DNA of 64,000 nucleotides from JBFHIJ01 sp041596515 (GCA_041596515.1 JBFHIJ010000007.1:1-64000); one strand, 5' to 3'. Numbered from the stretch's first letter, positions 8,912-17,723 are shown. Numbers and translations are program-made. Notes: generated by a model not told the origin, from the sequence alone.

Positions 8912-9652
8912 ATGCCAATTCAAGTAGTCACTATAGATTTTTGGAATACCATTTTTGATTCTTATAATGGTGAAGTACGAAATAAATACAGACAAAGGTC
9001 TCTGATAGAAACAATTGATAAATTGGGATTAATGATAACACCTCAGCAGTTTACAGATGCAATGCAGGCAAGCTGGGAGTATTTCAATAGAATATGGAAA
9101 AATGATCATATTACACCTTCTCCACTAGAAACTGTAACTTTCTTTTGGAACTTTTTGAAACTTCCTGAAGATAATCCCTCTATTGCACATGTTGTTGAAT
9201 GTTTTGCTAATTCTGTCTTGGAATATCCACCCAAACCAATGCCTCACTTAGTAGAAGCACTTACTGAACTTAAGAAAAAATATAAATTAGCTATTGTTTC
9301 TGACACAGGCTTTTCTCCTGGGATTGTACTTTCAGAACTACTTAAACGCTCTGATTTATACGACTACTTTGACGCATTTAGCTTTAGCAACGAGACTGGT
9401 GTTTCAAAGCCACATCCCAAAGCATTTAACACTATATTAGAACAATTGGATTGTAAACCTGAAAATGCAATACATATTGGCGACATTGAAGCAACTGATA
9501 TAGTAGGAGCTAAAGCTTTGAATATGTATGCTATTCGATATACGGGCGACATTACTGAATTTGTTGCTAAAGAAAATCCACAAAATACCAAAGCAGATAT
9601 AGAGTTAGATTCCTGGAGCAAAATACCTGACTATATTAATAGTCTAGACTAA
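8912..9652 (+). CDS. HAD-family hydrolase (class IA phosphatase-like)
   Basis: A 246-residue soluble HAD hydrolase with nucleophile motif TIDFWNTIFD near residues 7-16, where Trp replaces the usual Asp-Gly pair (a known HAD variant). Motif II is IVSDTGF, the motif III Lys lies near GVSKPHPKAF, and motif IV is HIGDIEATDIVGAK. It follows dprE2 by 22 bp and ends the operon. It could remove the 5-phosphate in DPA synthesis, in competition with the HAD domain fused to UbiA, or it may be an unrelated housekeeping phosphatase. Substrate cannot be read from the sequence. Confidence 0.8.
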   Translation: MPIQVVTIDFWNTIFDSYNGEVRNKYRQRSLIETIDKLGLMITPQQFTDAMQASWEYFNRIWKNDHITPSPLETVTFFWNFLKLPEDNPSIAHVVECFANSVLEYPPKPMPHLVEALTELKKKYKLAIVSDTGFSPGIVLSELLKRSDLYDYFDAFSFSNETGVSKPHPKAFNTILEQLDCKPENAIHIGDIEATDIVGAKALNMYAIRYTGDITEFVAKENPQNTKADIELDSWSKIPDYINSLD

Positions 9653-9681
9653 TATATTTCTTTTTCTCTGCTAATATATTC

Positions 9682-9711
9682 TTGTATTTAGCTAAATACA
9701 TATTATATTTG
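9682..9711 (+). promoter_or_regulatory. Bacteroidota-type promoter for mnmA
   Basis: A TTG at 9682-9684 and TATATTTG at 9704-9711 are separated by 19 bp, matching the -33/-7 pattern of Bacteroidota promoters. The site lies 34 bp before the mnmA start. Confidence 0.6.
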
Positions 9712-9745
9712 TAGTTATATTATTGACAATAAACAAAATAGTGAT

Positions 9746-10840
9746 ATGAATTTAGATAAAAATAAAGTCTTACTACTGATGTCCGGCGGTATAGATTCTT
9801 CCGTTTCTGCCAAAGTCTTGTTGGACCAAGGTTACCAAGTAATTGGTATGACAATGGAACAACTTAATCTCACTAAAAAATACTTTACAGAAGAAGAACT
9901 TAATACAATGTGCGTAGATGCTGTAAAAGATGCAAAGAACGTCTGCGATAAACTCGGTATAACACATTATGCAATGGACTTTTCTGAGCAATTCAAGACA
10001 AATATCATTGACAATTTTGTCGAAGAATACATGTCCGGAAGAACTCCAAATCCATGTGCTAGATGCAATCCTATGATTAAATGGGATTTGTTCCTTAAAG
10101 AAGCGGACAAACTAGGATGTTATTACATTGCTACCGGACATTACTCTCGCATAAGATTTGATGAGAACTTAAAACGATATTTGCTCTTTAAAGGTATTGA
10201 TGCTTCAAAGGATCAATCCTATGTAAAATGGGGATTAACTCAAGATCAGCTAGCGAGAACCTTATTTCCTCTTGGAGGAACTACTAAAGTAGAAAATAGG
10301 AAGTTTGCAAAAGAAATAAATCTTCCGGTCTTTAACAGTCCAGAATCGCAAGATATATGTTTCATTTCAGATTCTTATCATGATTTCTTAGAAAAAATTG
10401 AGCCTAAAACCAAAGAAGTTGGCGAAGGTCACATTGTATTTGGTGGCAAACCACTTGGCAAGCATAAAGGGTATCCATTTTATACAGTTGGCCAAAGAAA
10501 AGGACTTGGAGTATCTCATCCTGAACCACTTTACGTAAAGCATATAGATTCTAAACACAATGTTATTGAAGTAGTAACTAAAGACGGTATGGGTAATATG
10601 GGACTAATTGCAGAAGATGTCAATATGATCAAATATGAGAATCTAGATAAAGAGCAAATATTTTCTGTAAAAATTAGATATAATGACCGTGGACGCGATG
10701 CTTATTGCAAAATAGTTGATAACAAACTCCATGTAAGATTTTTAGAACCACGTGAAGCCATCACTCCCGGACAGTCAGTTGTTATGTTTGAAGGTAATGA
10801 TGTTGTAGGTGGTGCTGTTATAGAAATAGCAGTAGATTAA
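9746..10840 (+). CDS. mnmA: tRNA-specific 2-thiouridylase MnmA
   Basis: Adds sulfur to U34 of tRNA-Lys, -Glu and -Gln using ATP and a relayed persulfide, in the cytoplasm. The ATP-pyrophosphatase loop SGGIDSS is at residues 13-19. Cys104 in NPCARCN and Cys205 in SQDICFISD correspond to the catalytic pair Cys102 and Cys199 of E. coli MnmA. The segment KDQSYV is also typical. The 364-residue length is normal. It has its own promoter and appears monocistronic. Identification is secure. Confidence 0.97.
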   Translation: MNLDKNKVLLLMSGGIDSSVSAKVLLDQGYQVIGMTMEQLNLTKKYFTEEELNTMCVDAVKDAKNVCDKLGITHYAMDFSEQFKTNIIDNFVEEYMSGRTPNPCARCNPMIKWDLFLKEADKLGCYYIATGHYSRIRFDENLKRYLLFKGIDASKDQSYVKWGLTQDQLARTLFPLGGTTKVENRKFAKEINLPVFNSPESQDICFISDSYHDFLEKIEPKTKEVGEGHIVFGGKPLGKHKGYPFYTVGQRKGLGVSHPEPLYVKHIDSKHNVIEVVTKDGMGNMGLIAEDVNMIKYENLDKEQIFSVKIRYNDRGRDAYCKIVDNKLHVRFLEPREAITPGQSVVMFEGNDVVGGAVIEIAVD

Positions 10841-10868
10841 TCTGTTTAGAGATTAGAGCAAACATCAC

Positions 10869-11260
10869 GAGACTGTAAACTAAACTCTGTCCATTAGAGT
10901 TATAATAATAAATCAAAGGACAGAGCCATGAACGAACAAGATTACAAATCGATTCAAGAGAAAGCGATTAAGCAATTTAAAGAGGGCAAATCACTATTAG
11001 GCAAAGATGGTGCATTTGCCCCTTTACTGCAGCAATTCTTAGAAGCAGTACTCGAAGCAGAAATGAGTGAGCATCTATCAGCCCCCAAGCCTCTGAGGAA
11101 GAATAAGCGAAATGGCAAAGATAAAAAAACGCTTAAAACAAATCATGGTCCTCTATAGATAAAAACTCCACAAGACCGCAATTCAACTCTCGAGCCACAG
11201 ATAGTCAATAAGCGTGAAAGAGTGCTTTTAGACAGCCTAAGTAATAAAATAATAGCACTG
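10869..11260 (+). mobile_element. Truncated IS256-family insertion sequence remnant
   Basis: The left end begins with a 24-bp sequence, GAGACTGTAAAC then TAAACTCTGTCC (10869-10892), which resembles IS256-family terminal inverted repeats. It is followed by an AAAGGA ribosome site and the N-terminus of a transposase. Only about 110 codons remain. The catalytic DDE part and the right inverted repeat are absent. The remnant runs into the 3' end of the opposite-strand VanZ-like gene at 11205. Confidence 0.75.
10928..11260 (+). pseudogene. IS256-family transposase N-terminal fragment (broken)
   Basis: The opening 76 codons (QEKAIKQFKEGKSLLGKDG, then APLLQQFLEAVLEAEMSEHL) resemble the N-terminal region of IS256/Mutator-type transposases. 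An in-frame TAG at 11156-11158 interrupts it. After the stop the same frame continues with IKTPQDRNSTLEPQIV and LLDSLSNKIIAL, which also fits the family, up to about 11260. The family is about 400 residues long, so no catalytic core remains. The copy is inactive. Confidence 0.78.
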
Positions 11261-11597
11261 ATGCCAAAATACCAATCAGGTCAGATAAGACATCGAATAT
11301 ATCTGCATCTCTTCCCGGCACAAAGCTCTGGTGTATTTCATCGCTAAATGCAAAAAGAGAGGCTAACACAACTACGATAAATATTTGATATTTTTGTGTT
11401 TTATTGCCTAAGCTAACAATAACCGCTAATTGCATTAATATTCCATATAAAAAGTATGCAATAAAATGTATCAGTTTGTCACATCCCAAAATCCCCATCT
11501 CAGGTATAGGAAGTCTAGGCTGATTAGAAAGATAATAAATTAAAGCTGAATACAATAATATGGGAACTATCAGTATATATTTTATTTTGTTTGTCAT
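11205..11597 (-). CDS. VanZ-like family membrane protein
   Basis: A 130-residue protein with about four membrane segments (YILIVPILLYSALIYYLS, LIHFIAYFLYGILMQLAV, YQIFIVVVLASLFAF, LIGILASVLLFYYL). The VanZ-type motif SDEIHQSFVPGRDADIFDVLSD is split between the last two helices. VanZ-like proteins are widespread small integral membrane proteins, and most have no defined role. The final 18 or so codons overlap, on the opposite strand, the remaining IS256 transposase sequence. The native C-terminus may therefore have been replaced or extended by the insertion. The tail GCLKALFHAY looks non-native. Confidence 0.8.
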   Translation of the reverse strand: MTNKIKYILIVPILLYSALIYYLSNQPRLPIPEMGILGCDKLIHFIAYFLYGILMQLAVIVSLGNKTQKYQIFIVVVLASLFAFSDEIHQSFVPGRDADIFDVLSDLIGILASVLLFYYLGCLKALFHAY

Positions 11598-11672
11598 TTG
11601 TATGAATATTGTATTGTTATTAAATAGAATTTTATTATTTTAATCTATTGTGAAATCACTTGACAGATTATT

Positions 11673-12407
11673 ATGCTTATCAATTTAAAACTTACTTTTT
11701 TATTATCTACTATCTTTTTTGCCTTTCTAAGCAATTCAGAGCTTATTTCAGAAGAGGTATCAAAAGCAAAAGATACTCTACAAAGTGAAGAAGTAGTAGC
11801 TCCGATTAGATTTGGGATAATATATTCCCCTTTTCAGGTTTATCAACTCAGAAATAGTTTAGACGAAAAGCATGTTTGCGGAAGTGGTCTCAATCTTGCT
11901 TATAATGTCGATTATTATTTATCTACTACCTCATTTACCTCTTTAAATTTTGGAACTTTATATTATACTGATTTTATACATAATCATGATTTATATTTAG
12001 ATACAAAAGCATCTCATCTCTACTTTGGTGATATTAGTTATTTTTTCACAAAAGATGTATTCCACCTCGGTTTAGGTATAGGACTAAGTTATCTCGATTA
12101 TTATAGAGAATATGAGACTTATGTAAATGAGCAAATCAATGAATCTGATGAATATGAATACTACTTTTACCAATGTATCAATACTTCATTAGATATAACA
12201 ATAAGATTCGGAGTTGAAATTAGCGGCATCTATAATATAGATTTTAGATATAGTTTTGCTATAAGCAATCTCAGAAATCAAGCATTAGATTTACAATCAA
12301 AGTCTATTTTTGGTTTAACTTTTGGCATTAAACTACCTTCAGTAAAAAAGAAAGCTAAATATTACAATGTAAAACAACTTGATAAAATGATACAATCTTC
12401 TATTTAG
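11673..12407 (+). CDS. Putative outer-membrane barrel protein, paralogue 1
   Basis: A 244-residue protein with an N-terminal leader (LTFLLSTIFFAFLSNS) followed by alternating aromatic strands (YLSTTSFTSLNFGTLYY, FHLGLGIGLSYLDYYREY). These suggest a small outer-membrane barrel. It is a paralogue of the next gene: both share RFGI/RYGV after the leader, YFLS or YYLS followed by SLNFG, and LNLRDQ or SNLRNQ near the end followed by GLTFGIKLP or GITIGLKFP. Nine bases separate the two genes. The C-terminus extends about 20 charged residues past the last strand. Function unknown. Confidence 0.65.
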   Translation: MLINLKLTFLLSTIFFAFLSNSELISEEVSKAKDTLQSEEVVAPIRFGIIYSPFQVYQLRNSLDEKHVCGSGLNLAYNVDYYLSTTSFTSLNFGTLYYTDFIHNHDLYLDTKASHLYFGDISYFFTKDVFHLGLGIGLSYLDYYREYETYVNEQINESDEYEYYFYQCINTSLDITIRFGVEISGIYNIDFRYSFAISNLRNQALDLQSKSIFGLTFGIKLPSVKKKAKYYNVKQLDKMIQSSI

Positions 12408-12416
12408 GATTTTAAA

Positions 12417-13100
12417 ATGAAAACAATTTTCAACTATATTTTGTCACTTGCTCTGTTTGTATCATTTGCATCTAACTTGTTAGCACATAATGCAGATACA
12501 ACGCTTCAAAATTTAGAAACAAATCCGAGTTATAGTAATACTCTCAGATATGGAGTGTCTTATTCAGCTTTAAATACATTGTTTTTTAGCAATGGACATT
12601 TAAAAGATAATCGCCAGGTTAGCCTTGCGAATATAGCTGCAAATATTGACTATTTTCTTTCAGAAGAATCTTATTTATCATTAAACTTCGGCTATAATTT
12701 CTATAGTTATTATACCGGAGGTGTTTATCTTCAATATGATGAGCATATAGATCATTTCTTTACTCAGATTCTTTATTCGCAGTATCTAAAAAAAGTTTTT
12801 TGGGGTATTGGACTAGGCTTTAGTTATACCTATCATATTTTTGAGTATGAAGATGAAGTATATCAATATATTCCCATGATTGGTGAAAGCGTGTATATTG
12901 GCAATGAATACTATCTTTTCGAGTCGAGGAATTCATCGATTGACTTGGGAATGCAAATAGGAACTGATTTAAGCAGATATTTTAATGTTGGATTGAATTT
13001 TAATATCGCGTTGCTTAATCTGAGAGATCAGACCAATGATTTTACCCAAAAAGCAACTATGGGTATCACCATTGGTCTAAAATTTCCCGGTTATAAATAA
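12417..13100 (+). CDS. Putative outer-membrane barrel protein, paralogue 2
   Basis: A 227-residue secreted protein with signal peptide (YILSLALFVSFASNLLAHN) and strand-rich, Tyr-rich body. It is similar in layout to the preceding gene and is probably a tandem duplicate in the same transcript. Landmarks are LRYGVSYSALNTLFF, SYLSLNFGYNFYSYY, WGIGLGFSYTY and the final ATMGITIGLKFPGYK. The reverse-strand nnr gene ends 9 bp after its stop, so the pair is convergent with almost no spacer. No known family is recognised. Confidence 0.65.
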   Translation: MKTIFNYILSLALFVSFASNLLAHNADTTLQNLETNPSYSNTLRYGVSYSALNTLFFSNGHLKDNRQVSLANIAANIDYFLSEESYLSLNFGYNFYSYYTGGVYLQYDEHIDHFFTQILYSQYLKKVFWGIGLGFSYTYHIFEYEDEVYQYIPMIGESVYIGNEYYLFESRNSSIDLGMQIGTDLSRYFNVGLNFNIALLNLRDQTNDFTQKATMGITIGLKFPGYK

Positions 13101-13108
13101 TTGAATTT

Positions 13109-14635
13109 CTATATTGTATGCAATGTATTTACTAATACTTTGCAACTTGAGATAATATCACTAGCTGTCATAGTCATTTCAGAGTATTTTTCTTTAGTTA
13201 AATCACCTGCTACAGCGTGCATTAACGAACCTAAATATGCTGCTTGTGTTGACGGAATATTTTGTGATACCATCAGTCCACCAATTATTCCTGACAGAAC
13301 ATCTCCACTACCGGCTGTTGCCAAGCCCGGATTACCGCATTTGTTTATATAAGTATGTTTCCCGTCTGTTATGCATGTAGGATAATACTTGAGTAAAACC
13401 ACTGCTTCAGTTTCTTTAGATAGCTCTTTAGCTTTGCCAATATAGTCGTATTCAATTTCAAATCTATCTGCTCCGGTTAAAGCCGAAAATTCACCTGTGT
13501 GCGGTGTAAGTATAGTATTTTTATTGAGTTTGTCTATATCAATTATTGCTTTTAGTGCATCGGCATCAATAAGTAATTTTTTTGTATCTTTATATTGTTT
13601 TATTATTTGTTTTACGTTACTTATTGTAACCGAATCATTGCCAAGTCCCGGACCGATTACAATTCCATCCGCCTTATCAAATAAGTGTTCTAAAGTATAA
13701 AGTTTAAAATCCAGATTAGAGAGATCTCTTTTATAAACTATTACTTCAGGTAAGATAGAAGCATGGGGATTGGGGGTTATCAGATGCACAAATCCGGCTC
13801 CTGAGCTAATAGCTGCATTTGCACTCAAGGCAGCAGCGCCTGACATATCTGCTGATCCTGCTATAATAATCAACCTACCGTAATCAAACTTTGAACTTAT
13901 TTTTGTTCGATTGTCAAAATTAAGGAGGTCTAAATCACTTTCCTCAAGTAAAAAAGTATCACTTTTATCAGATACTTCAATCTCAGGAAATCCTAAAGAA
14001 ACGGGTATTATTTCTCCACAATAATAAATACCATCCTGAATATGTAGTCCGATTTTAGAAGCAAACATGGTAATAGTAAAATCAGCAAAGAAGCATGACT
14101 GATGTGCTTTACCGGAATTAGCATTTAGTCCTGTTGGTATATCTATGGCTATTCTAATTTCTCCCGATTCGGAAAGTATGTCTAATACATCTATTACATT
14201 ACCACGAAGGTTTTCGGAACCACCAATTCCAATCATTGCATCAATTATGCAATCAAATTCCATGCTTGGAAATATGTTTTTAAAACTCTCAACGTCATAA
14301 ATCGGGAGGTCTAGTTTTTGGCATATTTTATAATTCTGTTTAGTTTCCGGTGACATTTTTTGTTCATCACCTACCAATAAGATATAAACATCAGCAATAT
14401 TTGATAACTGTCTTGCTATGGCGAAACCATCACCTCCATTATTGCCCGATCCACAAAGAACTAATATGTCAGAAATATGATCATGAAATTTCTCATCACT
14501 CAGCAGGATAGATTTAATAATATTTGCTGAGTTGAGTGCAGCGTTTTCCATAAGAATAGCTGATGGAATTTCTAATTGATTTAATGCGTACTGATCAATT
14601 TCAGTCATCTGGTCTTGTGAAAGTAAATATTGCAT
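13109..14635 (-). CDS. nnr: Bifunctional NAD(P)H-hydrate epimerase/dehydratase
   Basis: Repairs hydrated NAD(P)H. The N-terminal YjeF domain (about 1-215) epimerises S and R forms and the C-terminal ribokinase-like domain (about 230-505) is the ADP-dependent dehydratase. The N-domain shows CGSGNNGGDGFAIARQL and the substrate Asp region IDAMIGIGGSENLRG. The C-domain shows GPGLGNDS, LTPHTGEFSALTG and the nucleotide-binding GSGDVLSGIIGGLM. The 508-residue length matches fused Nnr proteins. It is divergent from the PP2C gene at 14699 and convergent with the barrel pair. Identification is secure. Confidence 0.95.
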   Translation of the reverse strand: MQYLLSQDQMTEIDQYALNQLEIPSAILMENAALNSANIIKSILLSDEKFHDHISDILVLCGSGNNGGDGFAIARQLSNIADVYILLVGDEQKMSPETKQNYKICQKLDLPIYDVESFKNIFPSMEFDCIIDAMIGIGGSENLRGNVIDVLDILSESGEIRIAIDIPTGLNANSGKAHQSCFFADFTITMFASKIGLHIQDGIYYCGEIIPVSLGFPEIEVSDKSDTFLLEESDLDLLNFDNRTKISSKFDYGRLIIIAGSADMSGAAALSANAAISSGAGFVHLITPNPHASILPEVIVYKRDLSNLDFKLYTLEHLFDKADGIVIGPGLGNDSVTISNVKQIIKQYKDTKKLLIDADALKAIIDIDKLNKNTILTPHTGEFSALTGADRFEIEYDYIGKAKELSKETEAVVLLKYYPTCITDGKHTYINKCGNPGLATAGSGDVLSGIIGGLMVSQNIPSTQAAYLGSLMHAVAGDLTKEKYSEMTMTASDIISSCKVLVNTLHTI

Positions 14636-14654
14636 AATTACACCTAAATTTAAC

Positions 14655-14662
14655 TATATTTG
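14655..14662 (+). promoter_or_regulatory. Bacteroidota-type -7 element for the partner-switching operon
   Basis: TATATTTG lies 36 bp before the ATG of the PP2C phosphatase gene, in the 63-bp gap divergent from nnr. Confidence 0.5.
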
Positions 14663-14698
14663 TATATATCTAATATATATAAAATTTCAATAAGATAA

Positions 14699-16840
14699 AT
14701 GCCCTCAGTGCTCAAAGATATAATTTCAAAGCTAAAACTCAACTATTCTTCTTATAGAATTGTTACACTTTTTGCTATAGTTCTATTTTCTTTTGCAAAG
14801 ATAGCTTTAGACATCACTTTTTTTTCTATAAACGAAAACTTTTTTCTGACTTTCAATTTGTGGCATTATATATCTGAGATAGTACTTTTTGCATCATTTG
14901 TTTCTTACCAATTCACTTTAGCTCGTATCAATAGAAATCTGGAGCATAACCAGATAAGTATTATTTTTAATAAACGTCTGAAAGGACTATTATTCCATTT
15001 TGCTATCTATTGGACTTTTTCAGTACTTTTAGGTATTATTTCAGATTTAACCAGAGATCCTGATTTATCAATTCTGTTATTATATGATATAAAATTAGTC
15101 TACTCTATGATAGTGATTGGTAATCTTTGCAGATTTATTATTGACTGGATACTATATTTTAGAACTCCCAGCACAAAGAAATATCTGACTTTCATAGCGA
15201 TTCATATTGTAATTGCCTCTTCTGGATTGTTCGTTATTGAGATGCTAAATACTTCAAGTTATGATACAATCAATCTTATCACAGGTTTATTTACAATAGT
15301 TTTAGTTATTTCTGTCTTCTCCATGCCAAGAAAGAATTCATGGATTGCTTCCCTCTCTTATAAGAAGAAATTATTGCTGATATTTTATATGCTGATGATT
15401 AGCTTCTTTATGATGTCAGATTTAACTTTAGAAATCCTTAACATGAGTTATGATCGTGATATTTTATATTTTAAAGCTCCTATATCATACAGTGTACTTA
15501 ATATAATAAGCCTCAGCATTTTAGTATTTTTCTTAAGAATTATTCTTTCTACTCTGGCTGCTTGGCCTACTACAAAAATTGTTGCCAAAAAAAATATCGA
15601 ACTTGAATCATTATCTACTTTAAATCGATTTGTGGTTGAAACTCTTAATAAATCGCCTGAAAAGATAATAATAACGGCTTCTCAAATAGCAAGGCAAATG
15701 ACTAATGCTCATTCTGCCTGGACAGAAATATATAGTAAAGAGTTGCCAAAGCAAATTGCTTACTCTTTCAATATTTCGCAAAAAAATCTAACTTATATCC
15801 AAAACTATACACATTTTACTAAACATTTCTTTAACTGCCAAGACACAACCTTAATAGATTCGATTGCCGACAACGATTACCTCTACCCTATTTCTGATAC
15901 TATTACTTATGCAAAATCTATGATTATTTTACCTTTGTATTCAGGTTTAGAGCGCTTAGGGACTTGCATATTACTAAAAGACACAGAATATGCATTTGAA
16001 TCGGAAGATATTTCTATCCTCAACACATTGTCGCAAAATTTATCTATTGCTTTGCAAAATGCAAGCCTTATCCAAGACTCTATCCAAAAAGAGAAATATA
16101 AAAGTGAAATGCTTTTAGCCCAGAATATTCAGCGCAATTTATTGCCAAAAGAAGATTTAACTACAAACGAATTTTCCATATCTGCTTTCACTGAACCGGC
16201 TCAGGAAGTTGGAGGTGATTATTATGATTTGGTTTATTTGAGCGACAACACACCTTGCCTACTTATTGCAGATGTATCAGGAAAAGGGATTTCCGCAGCT
16301 ATAATAATGTCTCAGATGAAAGGTGCTGTGCAAGCAATAAGCCCTCTGAGTGACTCAGTGGCTGACCTAATGAAAAAACTAAATAAAACACTTTTCGGCA
16401 CTATTGGCAGAAAGAATTTTATTACAGTAGCAGGCTTATCTTTTAAACCTGATGGTACGATAAATTTTGTCCGTGCTGGGCACTCTCCTATTTTAGTAAC
16501 TTCAGATGGCAAAACAAAAAAATATATGCCAAAAGGTCTTGGAATCGGTCTCACTGGCTCCTCTTTGTTTGATAAAAATTTGGACGAAGTAGAGTTGAAA
16601 CTTAATTTTAACGACAACGTATTACTAATTACTGATGGAATAAATGAAGTCAGTAATGAAAAAAATCAACAGTTTGGATATAACCAACTTATTGAAATAT
16701 TGGAATTTAAAAATTTAAATTCTGCTATTGAGATAAATAAACAAATTAAGTCTAAGATTGAAGCTTTTTCTGCAGATGATGCTCATATAGACGATATGAC
16801 AGTAATAAGCTTAATTTATAGAAAAAATACCAATGTTTAG
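14699..16840 (+). CDS. Membrane GAF-PP2C (SpoIIE/RsbU-type) serine phosphatase
   Basis: Predicted to dephosphorylate an STAS anti-sigma antagonist, probably the one encoded just downstream. Residues 1-300 contain about eight membrane segments. Residues 310-465 form a GAF-like sensor domain, followed by a short helical linker with LLAQNIQRNLLP. The SpoIIE-type PP2C domain (about 480-710) carries the metal-binding EVGGDYYDL, ADVSGKGISAA, RAGHSPILV and TDGINE motifs, so it should be active. The ligand sensed is unknown. It heads a three-gene set with STAS and RsbW-like genes. Confidence 0.9.
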   Translation: MPSVLKDIISKLKLNYSSYRIVTLFAIVLFSFAKIALDITFFSINENFFLTFNLWHYISEIVLFASFVSYQFTLARINRNLEHNQISIIFNKRLKGLLFHFAIYWTFSVLLGIISDLTRDPDLSILLLYDIKLVYSMIVIGNLCRFIIDWILYFRTPSTKKYLTFIAIHIVIASSGLFVIEMLNTSSYDTINLITGLFTIVLVISVFSMPRKNSWIASLSYKKKLLLIFYMLMISFFMMSDLTLEILNMSYDRDILYFKAPISYSVLNIISLSILVFFLRIILSTLAAWPTTKIVAKKNIELESLSTLNRFVVETLNKSPEKIIITASQIARQMTNAHSAWTEIYSKELPKQIAYSFNISQKNLTYIQNYTHFTKHFFNCQDTTLIDSIADNDYLYPISDTITYAKSMIILPLYSGLERLGTCILLKDTEYAFESEDISILNTLSQNLSIALQNASLIQDSIQKEKYKSEMLLAQNIQRNLLPKEDLTTNEFSISAFTEPAQEVGGDYYDLVYLSDNTPCLLIADVSGKGISAAIIMSQMKGAVQAISPLSDSVADLMKKLNKTLFGTIGRKNFITVAGLSFKPDGTINFVRAGHSPILVTSDGKTKKYMPKGLGIGLTGSSLFDKNLDEVELKLNFNDNVLLITDGINEVSNEKNQQFGYNQLIEILEFKNLNSAIEINKQIKSKIEAFSADDAHIDDMTVISLIYRKNTNV

Positions 16841-16910
16841 GATTTGGTATGATTTTTTATAACTCTTTTTAATATCAGCAAATAGTCTTGACAGATGTAA
16901 GGAAGAAAAA

Positions 16911-17291
16911 ATGCCAGCTTCAAATAAATTCGGAATAACAAAAAAACAAGCTAACGGAATAGACTGTTTCTATTTAGAAGGATATTTGGATGCACATACA
17001 GCTCCCCAGCTAGAGTCTGCTTTCCAAGAAAGCATAGATGCCGGGAATTATAAGATATTAGTCAATTTTAGGGATTTGGATTATATTAGTAGTGCAGGGC
17101 TTGGAGTTTTTATGGCATTTATTGAAGATATACGAAACGAAAATGGTGACATTAAACTAACATCCATGCAAGATAAAGTATTTTCTGTTTTTGATTTACT
17201 TGGCTTCCCTATGTTGTTCGATATTGAAGTAAATGAAATTAATGCAATTGAAAAATTCTTATCTAAAAATAGCAATGACCTCAGTAAATAA
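16911..17291 (+). CDS. STAS-domain anti-sigma factor antagonist (RsbV/SpoIIAA-like)
   Basis: A 126-residue single STAS domain. It should bind or release the RsbW-like kinase depending on serine phosphorylation. The motif DYISSAGLGVFMAF at 57-70 is the phospho-acceptor loop. By alignment with SpoIIAA Ser58 the target is Ser61. LLGFPMLFDIE near residue 105 is the typical C-terminal helix region. It sits between a PP2C phosphatase and an RsbW-like kinase, the classical partner-switch order. No sigma factor gene follows, so its final target is unknown. Confidence 0.9.
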   Translation: MPASNKFGITKKQANGIDCFYLEGYLDAHTAPQLESAFQESIDAGNYKILVNFRDLDYISSAGLGVFMAFIEDIRNENGDIKLTSMQDKVFSVFDLLGFPMLFDIEVNEINAIEKFLSKNSNDLSK

Positions 17292-17718
17292 ACATATAGA
17301 CAATATTTGTGTAAAAGCTAACTTTTCTGAGTTAGAAAAGATAAGGGAATTTGTGTTTTCTTATGCTGAAGATTATTATTTCTCCGAAGTAGACGCACAA
17401 AAGATTACCTTAGCTGTAGATGAAGCTTGCACAAATTTGATGCGTTATGCACATAACTGCAATTTCGACTTCTCAATTTGCATAGATATTTTTATTTCTG
17501 ATAACGAATTCGTTGTCCAAATTATCGACGAAGGCGAACCTTTTGACCCTCTATCTGTTGAATCTCCAGACATGAAGAAATATTTTGCTGAATTCCGCAA
17601 AGGTGGGCTTGGCATACATATTATGCGTAGCGTAATGGACAATATCAAGTACCAGCCTTCTCAGCCTACAGAAAGAAAAAATATATTAAAGCTTACAAAA
17701 TTCCTCCCAAATTCTTAA
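17275..17718 (+). CDS. RsbW-like anti-sigma factor serine kinase
   Basis: A GHKL-fold ATPase of 147 residues, predicted to phosphorylate the STAS protein and hold a partner. I chose the ATG at 17275 (MTSVNKHIDN), which overlaps the STAS gene by 17 bp and gives the usual family length. The ATG at 17233 would add 14 residues inside the upstream gene. N-box LAVDEACTNLMRYAHN, G1 IIDEGEPFDP and G2 GGLGIHIM are present, so ATP binding is expected. It is the last gene of the module. Confidence 0.88.
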   Translation: MTSVNKHIDNICVKANFSELEKIREFVFSYAEDYYFSEVDAQKITLAVDEACTNLMRYAHNCNFDFSICIDIFISDNEFVVQIIDEGEPFDPLSVESPDMKKYFAEFRKGGLGIHIMRSVMDNIKYQPSQPTERKNILKLTKFLPNS

Positions 17719-17723
17719 CTTTG
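17716..17723 (+). promoter_or_regulatory. Bacteroidota-type -7 element for ccmC
   Basis: TAACTTTG overlaps the stop codon of the RsbW-like gene and lies 59 bp before ccmC. It would let the cytochrome c maturation genes be transcribed on their own. Confidence 0.45.
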
